Notes: a model not told the origin generated them from the letters alone. Positions 46,966 to 56,580 are shown, counted from the stretch's first letter. The stretch is 64,000 bases of DNA from Massilia sp. NR 4-1 (GCF_001191005.1 NZ_CP012201.1:5518001-5582000), one strand, 5' to 3'. Made by a program: numbers and translations.

Positions 46966-49900
46966 TTAGGCGACTTCCGCCGCCTTGTCCTGTTTGCCGG
47001 CGATGGCCAGCGGGGCATGGCTGCCCTGTTCTGCATGCTCGGCCTCGGCGCTGCCGAACCAGCGCGCGCAGCGCTTGCCCAGCGTGTCCAGATAGCTGTA
47101 GGCGACCGGCACCACCACCAGCGTCAGCAGGGTGGAGGTGATCACGCCGCCGATCACGGCACGGCCCATCGGCGCCTGCGTCTCGCCGCCGTCGCCGAAG
47201 CCGATGGCCATCGGCAGCATGCCGAAGATCATGGCCAGCGTGGTCATCAGGATCGGCCGCAGGCGCACCTGGCCGGCCGCCAGGATGGCTGCGCGCTGGC
47301 CCTGGCCGTCCTGCTGGCCGTGGTTGGCGAAGTCCACCAGCAGGATCGCGTTCTTGGTCACCAGGCCCATCAGCATGATGATGCCGATCACCGAGAAGAT
47401 GTTCAGCGTGCTGCCCGTCACCAGCAGGGCCAGCAGCACCCCGATCAAGGACAGCGGCAGCGACACCATGATGGCGATCGGCTGCAGGAAGCTGCCGAAC
47501 TGCGAGGCCAGCACCAGGTAAATGAAGATCACCGCGATGCTCAGCGCCGTCACCGCGCCGCCCATGGTTTCGGCCATCTGCTGGGCGTTGCCGCCCACGT
47601 CGAAGCGCACGCCGGCCGGCAGTTGCATGCTGTCCATGGCCGTTTTGACGTCCTTGTCGACGTCGCCGGCCGGACGGCCTTCGACGTTGGCGTAAATCGC
47701 CACGCGGCGCTGCAGGGCCTGGCGTTTCAGCACCTGCGGGCTGAAGGCGGGCACGAAGTCCACCACCTGGCGCAGCGGCACCATGATGGGGCGGCCATCG
47801 GCGTCCAGCTTGCTCGACGCGAGCGAGAGGTCGGCCAGGTCGGCCACGCGCTGGCGGCCCGACTTCGGCAACTGCACATTGACTTCATAGTTCTGGCCGT
47901 CGCCAGCCAGCCAGTAGCTCACGGTCTCGCCCGCCACGAAGGGACGCAGGGCGACGCCGATCTGCTGCACGTTCAGGCCCAGGTCGCTGGCCAGCTCGCG
48001 GTTGATCTTGATCGTGGTCGACGGATTGGCGCCTTCCTGGCTGTATTCGAGGTCGGCGATGCCCTTGATCTTGCGCATCTTGGCCATCAGTTCGTGGGCG
48101 GCCTTGTCCAGCTTGCCCTCGTCGGTGCCGAGGATGGCGATGAAGATGGGCTTGTCGCCGTCGCCCAGCGAGGTGGTCACGCCGGCGATCGGGGCCAGGC
48201 GCTTGCGGATCGCTTCCTCCAGCTGTTTCTGGGTGCGGCGCTGGTGCACATTCTTGTCGAGCAGCTTCAAGTGCATGTCCGACATATGGCGGCCTTCCGG
48301 CTTGCCCACGTTCGACAGCACGGCTTCGATTTCCGGGAAGTCTTTCAAGGCCGCTTCGATCTGGCGGATCTTGGCATCGTTGTATTCCAGGCTGGAGCCG
48401 ACCGGCACCTTGAAGGTCAGGCTGATCCAGCCGCGGTCGGTTTCCGGCATCATCTCGCCGCCGATCTTCGGCACCAGCATGAGGGAGCCGACGAAGATCA
48501 GCAGCGCCGCCACTAGCGTGGTCTTGCGCCAGCGCAGCGCCCACTCCAGCACCTTGCCGTACCAGACGTGCAGCCGGTCCACGCCGCGCTCGGTGAATTC
48601 CATGAAGCGGCCCAGCCAGGGCGCGTACTTGAAGCGGTCCTTGGCCGGATCGCGCCACACCGAGGACAGCATCGGGTCGAGCGTGAAGCTGACGAACAGC
48701 GACACCATCACGGCCACCGCCACGGTGATGCCGAACTGCAGGAAGAAGCGGCCGATGATGCCCTTCATGAAGGCGACCGGCACGAACACGGCGACGATGG
48801 CGAAGGTGGTGGCCATCACGGCCAGGCCGATCTCGTTGGTGCCGTCCTCGGCCGCCTTGCGGTGGCCCTTGCCGAAGCCCAGGTGGCGCACGATGTTTTC
48901 GCGCACCACGATGGCGTCGTCGATCAAGAGGCCGATGCACAGCGACAGCGCCATCAGCGTCAGGAAATTGAGCGTGAAGCCGAAGGCTTTCAGCGCGATG
49001 AAGGTGGCCAGCACGGCGATCGGCAGGGTCAGGCCGGTGATCACGGTCGAGCGCCAGGAGTGCAGGAAGAAGAACACGATGATCATGGTCAGCACCGCGC
49101 CTTCGACGATGGTGCGCTTCACATTGTTCAACTGGCTTTGCACGCGGTCCGATTCGGAATCGAGAATGCTGAGCTTGACGTCGGCCGGCAGGGTCTGGCG
49201 CAATTCCTCGACCACTTTCTTGACGCCGCTGCCCACTTCCACCACGTTGGCGTCCTGCACCTTGGTGATGTCGAAGGAGATCGAGCGCTTGCCGTTCACG
49301 CGCGACAGCGATTCCTCTTCGATTTCGCCGTCCACCACCTCGGCCACCTGTTCCAGATAGACCGGGCCGCTGGCGCGGCGCGCCACGATGATCTTGTTGA
49401 ATTCGCGCGCGTCCTTGAGCTTGCCTTCCACGCGCACCAGCTGCTCGCTGACGCCGCGGCTGATGCGCCCGGCCGGCAGATTGGTGTTGGTGGCCTGGAT
49501 GGCGCGCATCACCTCATCCACGCCGATGCCCTGGGCCGTCATCTCGTTCGGTTTCAGGCTGATCAGGATCTGGCGCTTGGACAGGCCGAAGGTGTTGACC
49601 TGGCCGACGCCGGGCACGCCCTGGAAGCGCTTGACCACCACCTGGTCGGCCAGGGTCGACAGGTCGCGGATGCTGCGCGTGTCCGAGGTCATGCTCAGGT
49701 TGACGATGGGCTGGGCGTTGTCGCCTTCGGCCCGTGCGATGAAGGGGTCTTTCGCCTCTTTCGGGAAGCGCGGGCGCACCAGGGCCACCTTGTCGCGCAC
49801 GTCCTGCATCGCCTTGTCCATATTGGTGGACAGCTGGAATTCGATGTAGACGCCGGAGCGGCCTTCCCAGGAGTTGGCGCGGATGGTCTTGATGCCGCTG

Positions 49901-50121
49901 ACGGTGTTGACGATGTCTTCCACCGGCCGCGTGATATCGTTTTCCACCGCTTCCGGCGAGGCGCCCGGGTAATTGACTTCGATGGCGGCAAACGGAATCT
50001 GCACATTGGGCATGCTTTCCACGCCCAGGTCGCGGTAGGAGAAGATGCCGAGCACCATCAGCGCCACCATCACCATGGTGGCGAAGACCGGGTTACGGAT
50101 ACTGATCTTGGTAATCCACAT
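46966..50121 (-). CDS. RND efflux pump permease (AcrB/HAE-1 type)
   Basis: A 1051-residue proton-driven RND permease. The opening WITKISIRNPVFATMVMVALMVLG, the porter-domain sequences and two blocks of helices are present. TM4 has GLLIDDAIVVREN with the proton-relay Asp pair, and the TM10/11 region has FSVIGIIMLMGLVTKNAILLVDFANH with the Lys. Helix counts match AcrB. Substrates cannot be told from sequence. It is encoded downstream of its adaptor gene with a 5-nt gap. No outer-membrane channel gene is adjacent, so a TolC-like protein elsewhere must serve it. Confidence 0.95.
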   Translation of the reverse strand: MWITKISIRNPVFATMVMVALMVLGIFSYRDLGVESMPNVQIPFAAIEVNYPGASPEAVENDITRPVEDIVNTVSGIKTIRANSWEGRSGVYIEFQLSTNMDKAMQDVRDKVALVRPRFPKEAKDPFIARAEGDNAQPIVNLSMTSDTRSIRDLSTLADQVVVKRFQGVPGVGQVNTFGLSKRQILISLKPNEMTAQGIGVDEVMRAIQATNTNLPAGRISRGVSEQLVRVEGKLKDAREFNKIIVARRASGPVYLEQVAEVVDGEIEEESLSRVNGKRSISFDITKVQDANVVEVGSGVKKVVEELRQTLPADVKLSILDSESDRVQSQLNNVKRTIVEGAVLTMIIVFFFLHSWRSTVITGLTLPIAVLATFIALKAFGFTLNFLTLMALSLCIGLLIDDAIVVRENIVRHLGFGKGHRKAAEDGTNEIGLAVMATTFAIVAVFVPVAFMKGIIGRFFLQFGITVAVAVMVSLFVSFTLDPMLSSVWRDPAKDRFKYAPWLGRFMEFTERGVDRLHVWYGKVLEWALRWRKTTLVAALLIFVGSLMLVPKIGGEMMPETDRGWISLTFKVPVGSSLEYNDAKIRQIEAALKDFPEIEAVLSNVGKPEGRHMSDMHLKLLDKNVHQRRTQKQLEEAIRKRLAPIAGVTTSLGDGDKPIFIAILGTDEGKLDKAAHELMAKMRKIKGIADLEYSQEGANPSTTIKINRELASDLGLNVQQIGVALRPFVAGETVSYWLAGDGQNYEVNVQLPKSGRQRVADLADLSLASSKLDADGRPIMVPLRQVVDFVPAFSPQVLKRQALQRRVAIYANVEGRPAGDVDKDVKTAMDSMQLPAGVRFDVGGNAQQMAETMGGAVTALSIAVIFIYLVLASQFGSFLQPIAIMVSLPLSLIGVLLALLVTGSTLNIFSVIGIIMLMGLVTKNAILLVDFANHGQQDGQGQRAAILAAGQVRLRPILMTTLAMIFGMLPMAIGFGDGGETQAPMGRAVIGGVITSTLLTLVVVPVAYSYLDTLGKRCARWFGSAEAEHAEQGSHAPLAIAGKQDKAAEVA

Positions 50122-50126
50122 GGCGC

Positions 50127-51359
50127 TTAATCCTGCTTGGCCAGCATGGCGGCCTTGTTCGGGGTGGCGCCGCCGGCGGGCGCGGCGGGCAGCTTGACCT
50201 TGTCGCCCGGCTTCACATTTTCGAGCTTGGCGACGATGACCTGGCTGCCCTGGTCCAGGCCGCCGGTTACTTCGGCATAGCCCTCATCCTCGCTGCGCAG
50301 GCCGATGGCGACCGGCTGGGCCACCACCTTGCCGTGTTCCACCTTGAACACCACATCCTTGCCCTCGTGCTTGCGCAGGGCCGCCAGCGGCACCAGCGGC
50401 ATCACGGCCGATTTCTCGGTGACGATGCTGCCCTTGGCGAACATGCCGCCGCGCAAGGCGCCGTCGGCATTGGCCACGCTCACATACACCAGCATGGCGC
50501 GCGAACCGGCTTCGGTGGTGGGGTTGATGCGCGCCACCTTGCCGTGGAAGGGGCGCTGCTGGAAACCATCGACCTTGAACTGCACGTCCTGCCCCACTTT
50601 CACGCGCGGGATTTCAGTGCTTGGCACCTGGGCTTCGAGCACCAGTTCGGCCAGGTTGACGATGGTATAGACGGGCATGTCAGGCGCGACTTTTTCGCCC
50701 GCCTGCACATGACGTTTACTGATGATGCCGCTGAACGGGGCGCGGATGGTACTGTCGTTGAGCGCGATGCGCGCCAGTTCCACCTGGGCGGCGGCGGCCT
50801 TGACATTGGCGCGCGCCAGTTCCACCGCGTTGGCCGTGCTGTCATAGGAATTCTGCGAAATATACTGTTGGCGCAGCAGGGCCTGGCTATTGCCCTCGTT
50901 CTTCTGCGCCAGCGCCAGGCGGGCCTGGGCTTCGTCGAGCAGGGCCTGCTGCTGCTTCAGGCGCGCCTGGGGATCGGCCTGGTCGATGCGGGTCAGCACC
51001 TGGCCGGCGCCGACGGCCATGCCTTCGCGCAGCGCCGATTCGTGCACCTGGCCCGAAACCTTGGCTTTGATCGTGGCCTGGCTCACCGGCACCAGCGAAC
51101 CGGACAGCGGCAGGCTGAGGGCCAGGGCGCGCGCCTCGACGGCGGCGACATCGCTGCCGGCCAGTTCGTACACCTCGATCTTGTCTTTCTTGCCATCTTT
51201 ACCGTCTTCCTGGGCGGCGGTGGCGGGCGCGGCATCGTCCTTGGCATGGTGCAAGACCGTCCAGCCGCCGCCGACCACAGCCAGCAGCACCAGCGCGATC
51301 GCGGGCTTGCGCCAGCGCGGCTTGCGGGACTGTTTCAGGGGCAGGGTTTCGAATGTCAT
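50127..51359 (-). CDS. RND efflux pump periplasmic adaptor
   Basis: A 410-residue membrane-fusion protein. An N-terminal inner-membrane anchor (about 19-35, RKPAIALVLLAVVGGGWTV) is followed by an acidic/basic spacer (QEDGKDGKKDKIE). The lipoyl halves (GSLVPVSQATIKAKVSGQVHES; DSTIRAPFSGIISKRHVQAGEKVAPD) flank a coiled-coil hairpin (DPQARLKQQQALLDEAQARLALAQKNEG...ARANVKAAAAQVELARI). Beta-barrel and proximal domains follow. No lipobox is seen, so it is anchored by the helix. First gene of the adaptor-permease operon. The promoter lies in the gap shared with the GGDEF-EAL gene. Confidence 0.93.
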   Translation of the reverse strand: MTFETLPLKQSRKPRWRKPAIALVLLAVVGGGWTVLHHAKDDAAPATAAQEDGKDGKKDKIEVYELAGSDVAAVEARALALSLPLSGSLVPVSQATIKAKVSGQVHESALREGMAVGAGQVLTRIDQADPQARLKQQQALLDEAQARLALAQKNEGNSQALLRQQYISQNSYDSTANAVELARANVKAAAAQVELARIALNDSTIRAPFSGIISKRHVQAGEKVAPDMPVYTIVNLAELVLEAQVPSTEIPRVKVGQDVQFKVDGFQQRPFHGKVARINPTTEAGSRAMLVYVSVANADGALRGGMFAKGSIVTEKSAVMPLVPLAALRKHEGKDVVFKVEHGKVVAQPVAIGLRSEDEGYAEVTGGLDQGSQVIVAKLENVKPGDKVKLPAAPAGGATPNKAAMLAKQD

Positions 51360-51498
51360 GCTGGTCTCTCTAATGGTGTGGGGCCGCTGCCGGCGGGTGA
51401 GGCGATGCTGGCACTTTACGGATTTGCAAGCGCCAAAGTGGGGGGAATGCGATGAAGCGCAAAATCGCGCGCCTGAAATGCAAAAAGGCTGGCCCAGG

Positions 51499-51548
51499 CG
51501 TCCGATTTGGCGGACGGACGGTGTCCGGCAGCGGACAAGCGGTAAAAT
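51499..51548. promoter_or_regulatory. Paired TCCG/CGGA inverted repeats and possible promoter between the RND and GGDEF-EAL genes
   Basis: CGTCCG-N6-CGGACG (51499-51516) and GTCCG-N4-CGGAC (51523-51536) lie side by side, followed by TAAAAT (51543-51548), a possible -10 of the plus-strand gene. Candidate operator for either divergent unit; no regulator gene is adjacent. Confidence 0.35.
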
Positions 51549-51654
51549 GTTGTCTCGTAGGAAAGGTCAAGCTTGTTCGTTTGATGCAGCGCAAAGGTGG
51601 GGTGCCGCGTGACATGCAAGATGGAGGTTCCCCGTCTGCCGCAGCGAGGTTAAG

Positions 51655-54156
51655 GTGGTCCAGCCCGACGAACCGCAGAATGGCGCCATGGCGGCGCCTG
51701 CTGCCGCCTCTTTTTTGCATCCGGCGCCATCGCGCGCCACCTACGACGCCTTGCACCTGATTACGCGCATGGTTGCCGCGCTGGAAATGACGCCCCTGGT
51801 CGCGGCCTGCAGTTTTGACCGGGGAGGGATCGTACGTTTCTGCAACCCGGCCTGCGCCCGCCTGTGCGGCATGACGCCGGACCAGGCTTGCGGCCGCCCG
51901 CTGCGCGAACTGTTCAGTCATGGCGCCCGCCAGCCGGAATACGACGCCATGGTCGATGCCGTCTGGCGCAGCGGCCAGCCCAGCCCGGCCGACGAGTGGC
52001 AGGCGCGCTCGGCCAACGGCAGCGATTTATGGCTGTACACCACCTGCATTCCCATCTTCAGCGACGGCCAGCTGGAGCAGGTGTTCTGCATGCACATCGA
52101 TTTGACCCTGCGCAAGCATCAGGAGGATGAGCTGACCCAGGCCAGCATCAACTTCCGCCAGCTGTTCCGCAACTCGGGCGAGGCCATGCTGCTGATCCGC
52201 GAAAACACGATCGTGGACGTGAATCCGGCCGCCCTGGCCATGTTTTCCTGCGAGCACAAGGAACAGATGGTGGGACGCTGCCTGGCCGACTTTTCGCCCT
52301 TGCAGCAGCCCGACGGCACGGCCTCGGGCGTGGCGGTGACGGCCCTGATGCACGAGGCGCACGGCAAGACCAACCGCTTTTTCGACTGGCGCTTCGTCAG
52401 CTGCAAGGGCGAGCTGTTCTGGGGGGAAGTACTGCTGACCTCGATCACCGAGGACCACCACCACTGTTTCTATGCGCTGGTGCGCGACGCTTCCGAGCGC
52501 AAGCGGGCCGAGCGCACGCTCTTCCTGGCGGCCCAGGTCTTCGAAAACAGCCACGACGCCATCCTCTTGACCGACCGCCGCCGCCAGGTGATCGCCATCA
52601 ACCGCGCCTACACGGCGATCACCGGCTTTGGCGGCGAGGCCATGGTGGGGCAGGACCTCAGCCAATTCCGCGCCTGCCAGGAAAACGAGGATTTCTTCCG
52701 CCAGCTGTGGGGCGTGGTCGAGGCCACCGGCCACTGGCAGGGCGAAATCCGCCTGCGCCACCGCGACGAGCATGTGTTCCCGGCCTGGGTGACGCTGACG
52801 GCCATCCGCGACAGCCGCGACGAAGTCAGCCACTACATGGCCATCCTGTCCGATATCAGCGAACGCAAGAAGAGCGAGGAGCATACGCGCCATCTGGCCG
52901 AACACGACTTCCTGACCGACCTGCCCAACCGCGTGCTGCTGGCCGACCGCCTGAACCAGGCGCTGACGGCGGCGCGCCGCAAGCACAGCATGCTGGCCGT
53001 GCTGTTCATCGACCTGGACCGCTTCAAGGCCGTCAACGATACCCTGGGCCACCATGCCGGCGACCTGCTGCTGCAGGAGGTGGCGCGGCGCCTGATCCGC
53101 TGCGTGCGCGGGGTGGACACGGTCAGCCGCCAGGGCGGCGACGAGTTCATCCTGATCCTGCCCGATATCGGCAGCGTGGGCCAGGCCGCCCATGTGGCGG
53201 CCGCGGTCCTGCAGGCGGTGGGGCAGGAATATGAGCTGGGCGGCCACCGGCTGAATATCTCGGCCTCGGTCGGCGTCGCCGCCTACCCGCACGACGGCGA
53301 GGATGCCGACAGCCTGCTGCGCCATGCCGATGTCGCCCTGCTGCACGCCAAGGAGGCGGGGCGCAACCGTTTCCACTTCTTCAGCGCGGACATGAACGCC
53401 AAGGCGCTGGAGCGCAGCAAGCTGGAAGACGGCTTGCGGCGCGCGCTCAGCGAAGAGCAGTTCGAGCTGGAGTTCCAGCCCGAGCTGGAGCTGGCCAGCG
53501 GTGCGCCGGTCGCCATGGAGGCGCTGCTGCGCTGGCGCCATCCGGAGCAGGGCTTGCTGCTGCCGGAACGCTTTCTCGGCGCGGCCGAGGAGAGCGGGCT
53601 GATGATCGCGGCCGGCAACTGGGTCTTGCAGCAGGCTTGCCGCAGCGCCCGGAGCTGGCAGGCGGCGGGGCAGGCGCTGACGGTGGCCGTCAACCTTTCG
53701 GCCGCCCAGTTCATGCAGAAGGGCTTGAGCGCGCAGGTGGCCGCGGCCCTGCAGCAGGCGGGACTGGACGCGGCCATGCTGGAACTGGAGCTGACCGAAT
53801 CCATGCTGCAGAAAAGCGGGCCGCAGGCGGCCGATAGCCTGCGCAGCCTGGCCGCGCTCGGAGTGCGCCTGGTGCTGGACGATTTCGGCAGCGGCTATTC
53901 GAGCCTGGAGCAGTTGCGCAGCTATCCCATCCACAAGCTGAAGATCGCGCCGGCCTTCCTGCGCGACGGCGGCGATCTGGCTGCCATCCGCGCCATCATC
54001 GCCATGGCCCACGGCTTGCACATGGCCGTGGTGGCGGAAGCCGTGGAAACGGCGGAACAGCGGGACCTGCTGCGCGCCGAAGGCTGCGACCTGTACCAGG
54101 GCCAGCATGCCAGCGCGGCCTGGCAGCACAGCGGCCTGGCCGCCTTGCCGCACTGA
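51655..54156 (+). CDS. PAS-PAS-PAS-GGDEF-EAL c-di-GMP signalling protein
   Basis: An 833-residue cytoplasmic protein. Three PAS-like domains (about 40-155, 160-285, 290-405) precede a GGDEF domain with intact GGDEF (494-498) and an inhibitory RxxD site (RGVD, 485-488). The EAL domain has MEALLRW (621-627), NLSAAQF, ELTESML and DDFGSGYSS. Later EAL motifs are altered: KIDRSF reads KIAPAF, AEGVET reads AEAVET and QGY reads QGQ. Catalytic Lys, Glu and Gln are kept, so phosphodiesterase activity may be weakened rather than lost. Start GTG 51655 or ATG 51688 (MAAPAAAS). No membrane segment. Confidence 0.93.
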   Translation: MVQPDEPQNGAMAAPAAASFLHPAPSRATYDALHLITRMVAALEMTPLVAACSFDRGGIVRFCNPACARLCGMTPDQACGRPLRELFSHGARQPEYDAMVDAVWRSGQPSPADEWQARSANGSDLWLYTTCIPIFSDGQLEQVFCMHIDLTLRKHQEDELTQASINFRQLFRNSGEAMLLIRENTIVDVNPAALAMFSCEHKEQMVGRCLADFSPLQQPDGTASGVAVTALMHEAHGKTNRFFDWRFVSCKGELFWGEVLLTSITEDHHHCFYALVRDASERKRAERTLFLAAQVFENSHDAILLTDRRRQVIAINRAYTAITGFGGEAMVGQDLSQFRACQENEDFFRQLWGVVEATGHWQGEIRLRHRDEHVFPAWVTLTAIRDSRDEVSHYMAILSDISERKKSEEHTRHLAEHDFLTDLPNRVLLADRLNQALTAARRKHSMLAVLFIDLDRFKAVNDTLGHHAGDLLLQEVARRLIRCVRGVDTVSRQGGDEFILILPDIGSVGQAAHVAAAVLQAVGQEYELGGHRLNISASVGVAAYPHDGEDADSLLRHADVALLHAKEAGRNRFHFFSADMNAKALERSKLEDGLRRALSEEQFELEFQPELELASGAPVAMEALLRWRHPEQGLLLPERFLGAAEESGLMIAAGNWVLQQACRSARSWQAAGQALTVAVNLSAAQFMQKGLSAQVAAALQQAGLDAAMLELELTESMLQKSGPQAADSLRSLAALGVRLVLDDFGSGYSSLEQLRSYPIHKLKIAPAFLRDGGDLAAIRAIIAMAHGLHMAVVAEAVETAEQRDLLRAEGCDLYQGQHASAAWQHSGLAALPH

Positions 54157-54194
54157 GTACGCTGCCTGCGGCCAGGGGCTGGCGCGGCAGGGGC

Positions 54195-55196
54195 CTAGCG
54201 TGCCGCCGCGCCGCCCGCCACGGCCGCGCCGGCGGCCTCGAACAGGCGCAGGCGCACCAGCACCTGGCCATGGTCGGACACTTCCGGCCGTTCCTGGCGC
54301 AGATGGTCGTTCAGATAGCTGACGTCGAGCACTTCGCCGATGGCGCGCCCCGAGGCCGGATGGAATTCCTCCGACACCAGCACATGGTCGATGGTGGTGT
54401 AGTGGCCTTCATAGATATTGGTGTAGCCGACGTGGCGCAAGGTGTCCTGGCGGCGCTGGATCTGGTTGCAGTCGAACATGCGGCCGTTCAGTTCCTCGCC
54501 GGGCTGGGCCAGGGCGCCGCTGCCCAGCACGATGGTGGTGGTGACGGCGTCGGCCGTGTCGTTGAAGTCGCCCATGACGATGCAGGGCCGGCGCCCTTCG
54601 CGCCGCAGATTGCTCAGCAGCACGCGCAGTGCCACCGCCTCCGTGCCGCGCCACACCAGCGAGCGCAGATTGGCCATCGCGTACAGCAGCGGGTCGTCGC
54701 CATTGTCGCCGTTGCGGTAATCGGGGCGGCGCGACTTCAGGTGCACCACGATCACATCGGCCACGGTGCCGCCGGGCAGCACCACGCGCGCATGCAGCGG
54801 CGCGCGCGCGAAGCGGTCGGCGTCGCGGCTGCCCGAGTCGGACGGCACGCCTTCCGGGAAATTCGCATACACCTCGGGCGGCGCCGCCAGCGGCAGGCGC
54901 GAGACCAAGGCCACGTTCGGCGTCAGGCGGTCGGCGCGCGGATCGGGATCGAAGCCGGCGTGCACCGCGTCCTGGTATTTGCGCGTGCGCGACAGCACAT
55001 CGCGCAGCGCGGCCTGGGAGAAGATTTCCTGGAAACCGATCACATCGGCGTCGAGCTCATCGAGCTGCTGGGCGGTCCAGGCGGCTTTGGCCTCGTATTC
55101 CTCGGCCGTGAGCGGGAGCAGATTGTCGTACAATTTCGCGCCCGGCGGGGCAAGATTGCAAACATTGAAAGTGGCAAAGCGAATTTCTTGCTGCAT
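54195..55196 (-). CDS. Endonuclease/exonuclease/phosphatase-family protein
   Basis: A 333-residue protein of the EEP fold. Metal-binding and catalytic motifs visible are FATFNVCNL (Asn), GFQEIFS (Glu), VVHLKSRR, CIVMGDFNDTADA (Asp-Asn) and VSDHGQVLVRL (Asp-His), with TTIDHVLVSEEF typical of the nuclease/phosphatase group. No signal peptide. The Ala/Gly-rich C-terminus is of no known meaning. Start ATG 55196 (MQQEIRF) has AAGGAG 9 nt upstream; a frame extension to 55220 is possible. Divergent from ybaK with 39 nt between the starts. DNA, RNA, lipid or phosphoester substrate cannot be decided. Confidence 0.85.
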   Translation of the reverse strand: MQQEIRFATFNVCNLAPPGAKLYDNLLPLTAEEYEAKAAWTAQQLDELDADVIGFQEIFSQAALRDVLSRTRKYQDAVHAGFDPDPRADRLTPNVALVSRLPLAAPPEVYANFPEGVPSDSGSRDADRFARAPLHARVVLPGGTVADVIVVHLKSRRPDYRNGDNGDDPLLYAMANLRSLVWRGTEAVALRVLLSNLRREGRRPCIVMGDFNDTADAVTTTIVLGSGALAQPGEELNGRMFDCNQIQRRQDTLRHVGYTNIYEGHYTTIDHVLVSEEFHPASGRAIGEVLDVSYLNDHLRQERPEVSDHGQVLVRLRLFEAAGAAVAGGAAAR

Positions 55197-55235
55197 AATT
55201 AGAAACTCCTTTTCGAACAATTAGCGTATCACGGC

Positions 55236-55727
55236 ATGGCGAAGAAAGAGCACATTTCCGAAACCCCGGCCACCGCGCTGCTGCGCAAGCACAAGGTGGC
55301 TTTCAGCGAACATCCCTATGAATACGAGGAACATGGGGGCACCGGCGTGTCTTCCCAGGCGCTGGGCGTGGATGAACACCATGTGGTGAAAACCCTGGTG
55401 ATGCAGGACGAGGCGGCCAAGCCGCTGATCGTGCTGATGCACGGCGACTGCAAGGTCTCGACCAAGAACCTGGCGCGCAATATCGGCTGCAAATCGGTGG
55501 AGCCCTGCAAGCCCGAGGTGGCGCAGCGCCATTCCGGCTATATGATCGGCGGCACCTCGCCCTTCGGCACCAAGAAAGCCATGCCGGTGTATGTGGAGGA
55601 GAGCATCCTCGCGCTGGAAACGATTTATATCAATGGCGGCCGGCGCGGCTTCCTGATCGGCATCGCGCCGCGCGTGCTGCTGGACGTGCTGGCCGCCAAG
55701 CCCGTGCACTGCGCCTTGGCCGATTAA
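55236..55727 (+). CDS. ybaK: Cys-tRNA(Pro)/Cys-tRNA(Cys) deacylase
   Basis: Trans-editing factor that hydrolyses mischarged Cys-tRNA(Pro). 163 residues with the YbaK pattern: TPATALLRKHKVAFSEHPYEYE, SSQALGVDEHHVVKTLVMQDE, GDCKVSTKNLARNIGCKSVEPCKPEVAQRHSGYMIGGTSPFGTKKAMPVYVEES (catalytic Lys in the DCKVS/KNLAR region and the GG-SPFG loop), and YINGGRRGFLIGIAP. Near-identical to the INS superfamily consensus, cytoplasmic. A 116-bp inverted-repeat element separates it from plsY. Confidence 0.94.
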   Translation: MAKKEHISETPATALLRKHKVAFSEHPYEYEEHGGTGVSSQALGVDEHHVVKTLVMQDEAAKPLIVLMHGDCKVSTKNLARNIGCKSVEPCKPEVAQRHSGYMIGGTSPFGTKKAMPVYVEESILALETIYINGGRRGFLIGIAPRVLLDVLAAKPVHCALAD

Positions 55728-55754
55728 AGGCGCTGGTGTATAGTCCAGCGGCCC

Positions 55755-55870
55755 GGAGGCCGTTTCAAAATGGCCGTGGCGTCGTTGTGGCTCCTGGCCG
55801 TGCAGGCGCACTGTTTTCGTCGCTTCGCCTTGGCGCCACGCCTAGCCACGCCCATTTTGAACCGGCCTCC
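55755..55870. repeat. 116-bp element with 26-bp terminal inverted repeats
   Basis: Left end 55755-55780 and right end 55845-55870 are complementary at 24 of 26 positions (mismatches at the ninth and twentieth bases of the left arm). The 64-nt centre encodes nothing visible. I see no obvious target-site duplication. It fits a MITE-like element or a very long mRNA hairpin between ybaK and plsY. Confidence 0.7.
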
Positions 55871-55895
55871 AGATTAGAATATAAAAAGGGAAAAT

Positions 55896-56501
55896 ATGAA
55901 TACAGTATTACTGGTTATCGCCGCCTACCTGATCGGCTCGATCTCCTTCGCCGTGGTGGTGAGCAAGGTGTACGGCCTGTCCGACCCGCGCACCTATGGC
56001 TCGAAAAACCCGGGTGCCACCAATGTGTTGCGCAGTGGCAATAAAGGCGCGGCGATCTGGACCCTGGTGGGCGACGCCGTCAAGGGCTGGCTGGCGGTCT
56101 GGCTGGTGCAGCACTTCGCCGAACCGCTGGGCGTGGGCGATATGACGATCGCGCTGGTGGCGATCGCCGTCTTCCTCGGCCATCTGTGGCCGGTCTTCTT
56201 CAAGTTCGTCGGCGGCAAGGGCGTGGCGACCGCGCTGGGCGTGCTGCTGGCGCTGAACCCCTGGCTGGGCCTGGGCACGCTCGTCACCTGGCTGGTGGTG
56301 GCGTATGCCTTCCGCTATTCCTCGCTGGCGGCCCTGATCGCCTCCATCTTCGCGCCGTTCTACTATGGCCTGCTGTTCGGCACCGAGCCGCAGCTGGTGG
56401 CGGTGCTGGTCATGAGCGGCCTGCTGATCTGGCGCCACGGCAAGAATATCTCGAACCTGATGGCGGGCAAGGAAAGCCGCATCGGCAGCAAGAAGAAGTA
56501 A
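55896..56501 (+). CDS. plsY: Acyl-phosphate:glycerol-3-phosphate acyltransferase
   Basis: Inner-membrane enzyme that acylates glycerol 3-phosphate from acyl phosphate, the first step of phospholipid synthesis. 201 residues, five or so hydrophobic helices. The three PlsY loops are present: GSKNPGATNVLRSGNKGAAI, FLGHLWPVFFKFVGGKGVATALG and a C-terminal IWRHGKNISNLMAGKESRIG. Partner of PlsX, which is not here; PlsC at the window start does the second acylation. RBS AAAGGGAAAA lies before ATG 55896. Confidence 0.95.
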   Translation: MNTVLLVIAAYLIGSISFAVVVSKVYGLSDPRTYGSKNPGATNVLRSGNKGAAIWTLVGDAVKGWLAVWLVQHFAEPLGVGDMTIALVAIAVFLGHLWPVFFKFVGGKGVATALGVLLALNPWLGLGTLVTWLVVAYAFRYSSLAALIASIFAPFYYGLLFGTEPQLVAVLVMSGLLIWRHGKNISNLMAGKESRIGSKKK

Positions 56502-56580
56502 GCGCTATTGCAATCGGGATCGGCGGCCTCAACTACAATAGACGAGCCGCCGCCGGCGGCGCCCCTATAGAAAGGCCGCC

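Noticed and set aside
48568..50130. 520-codon open frame opposite the RND permease gene
   Set aside because: Shadow of the permease; composition dominated by His, Gln, Gly and Ala.
51452..51760. 102-codon open frame between the RND adaptor and GGDEF-EAL genes
   Set aside because: It runs into the GGDEF-EAL gene in another frame, has a very Arg/Lys/Cys-rich composition and no family pattern.
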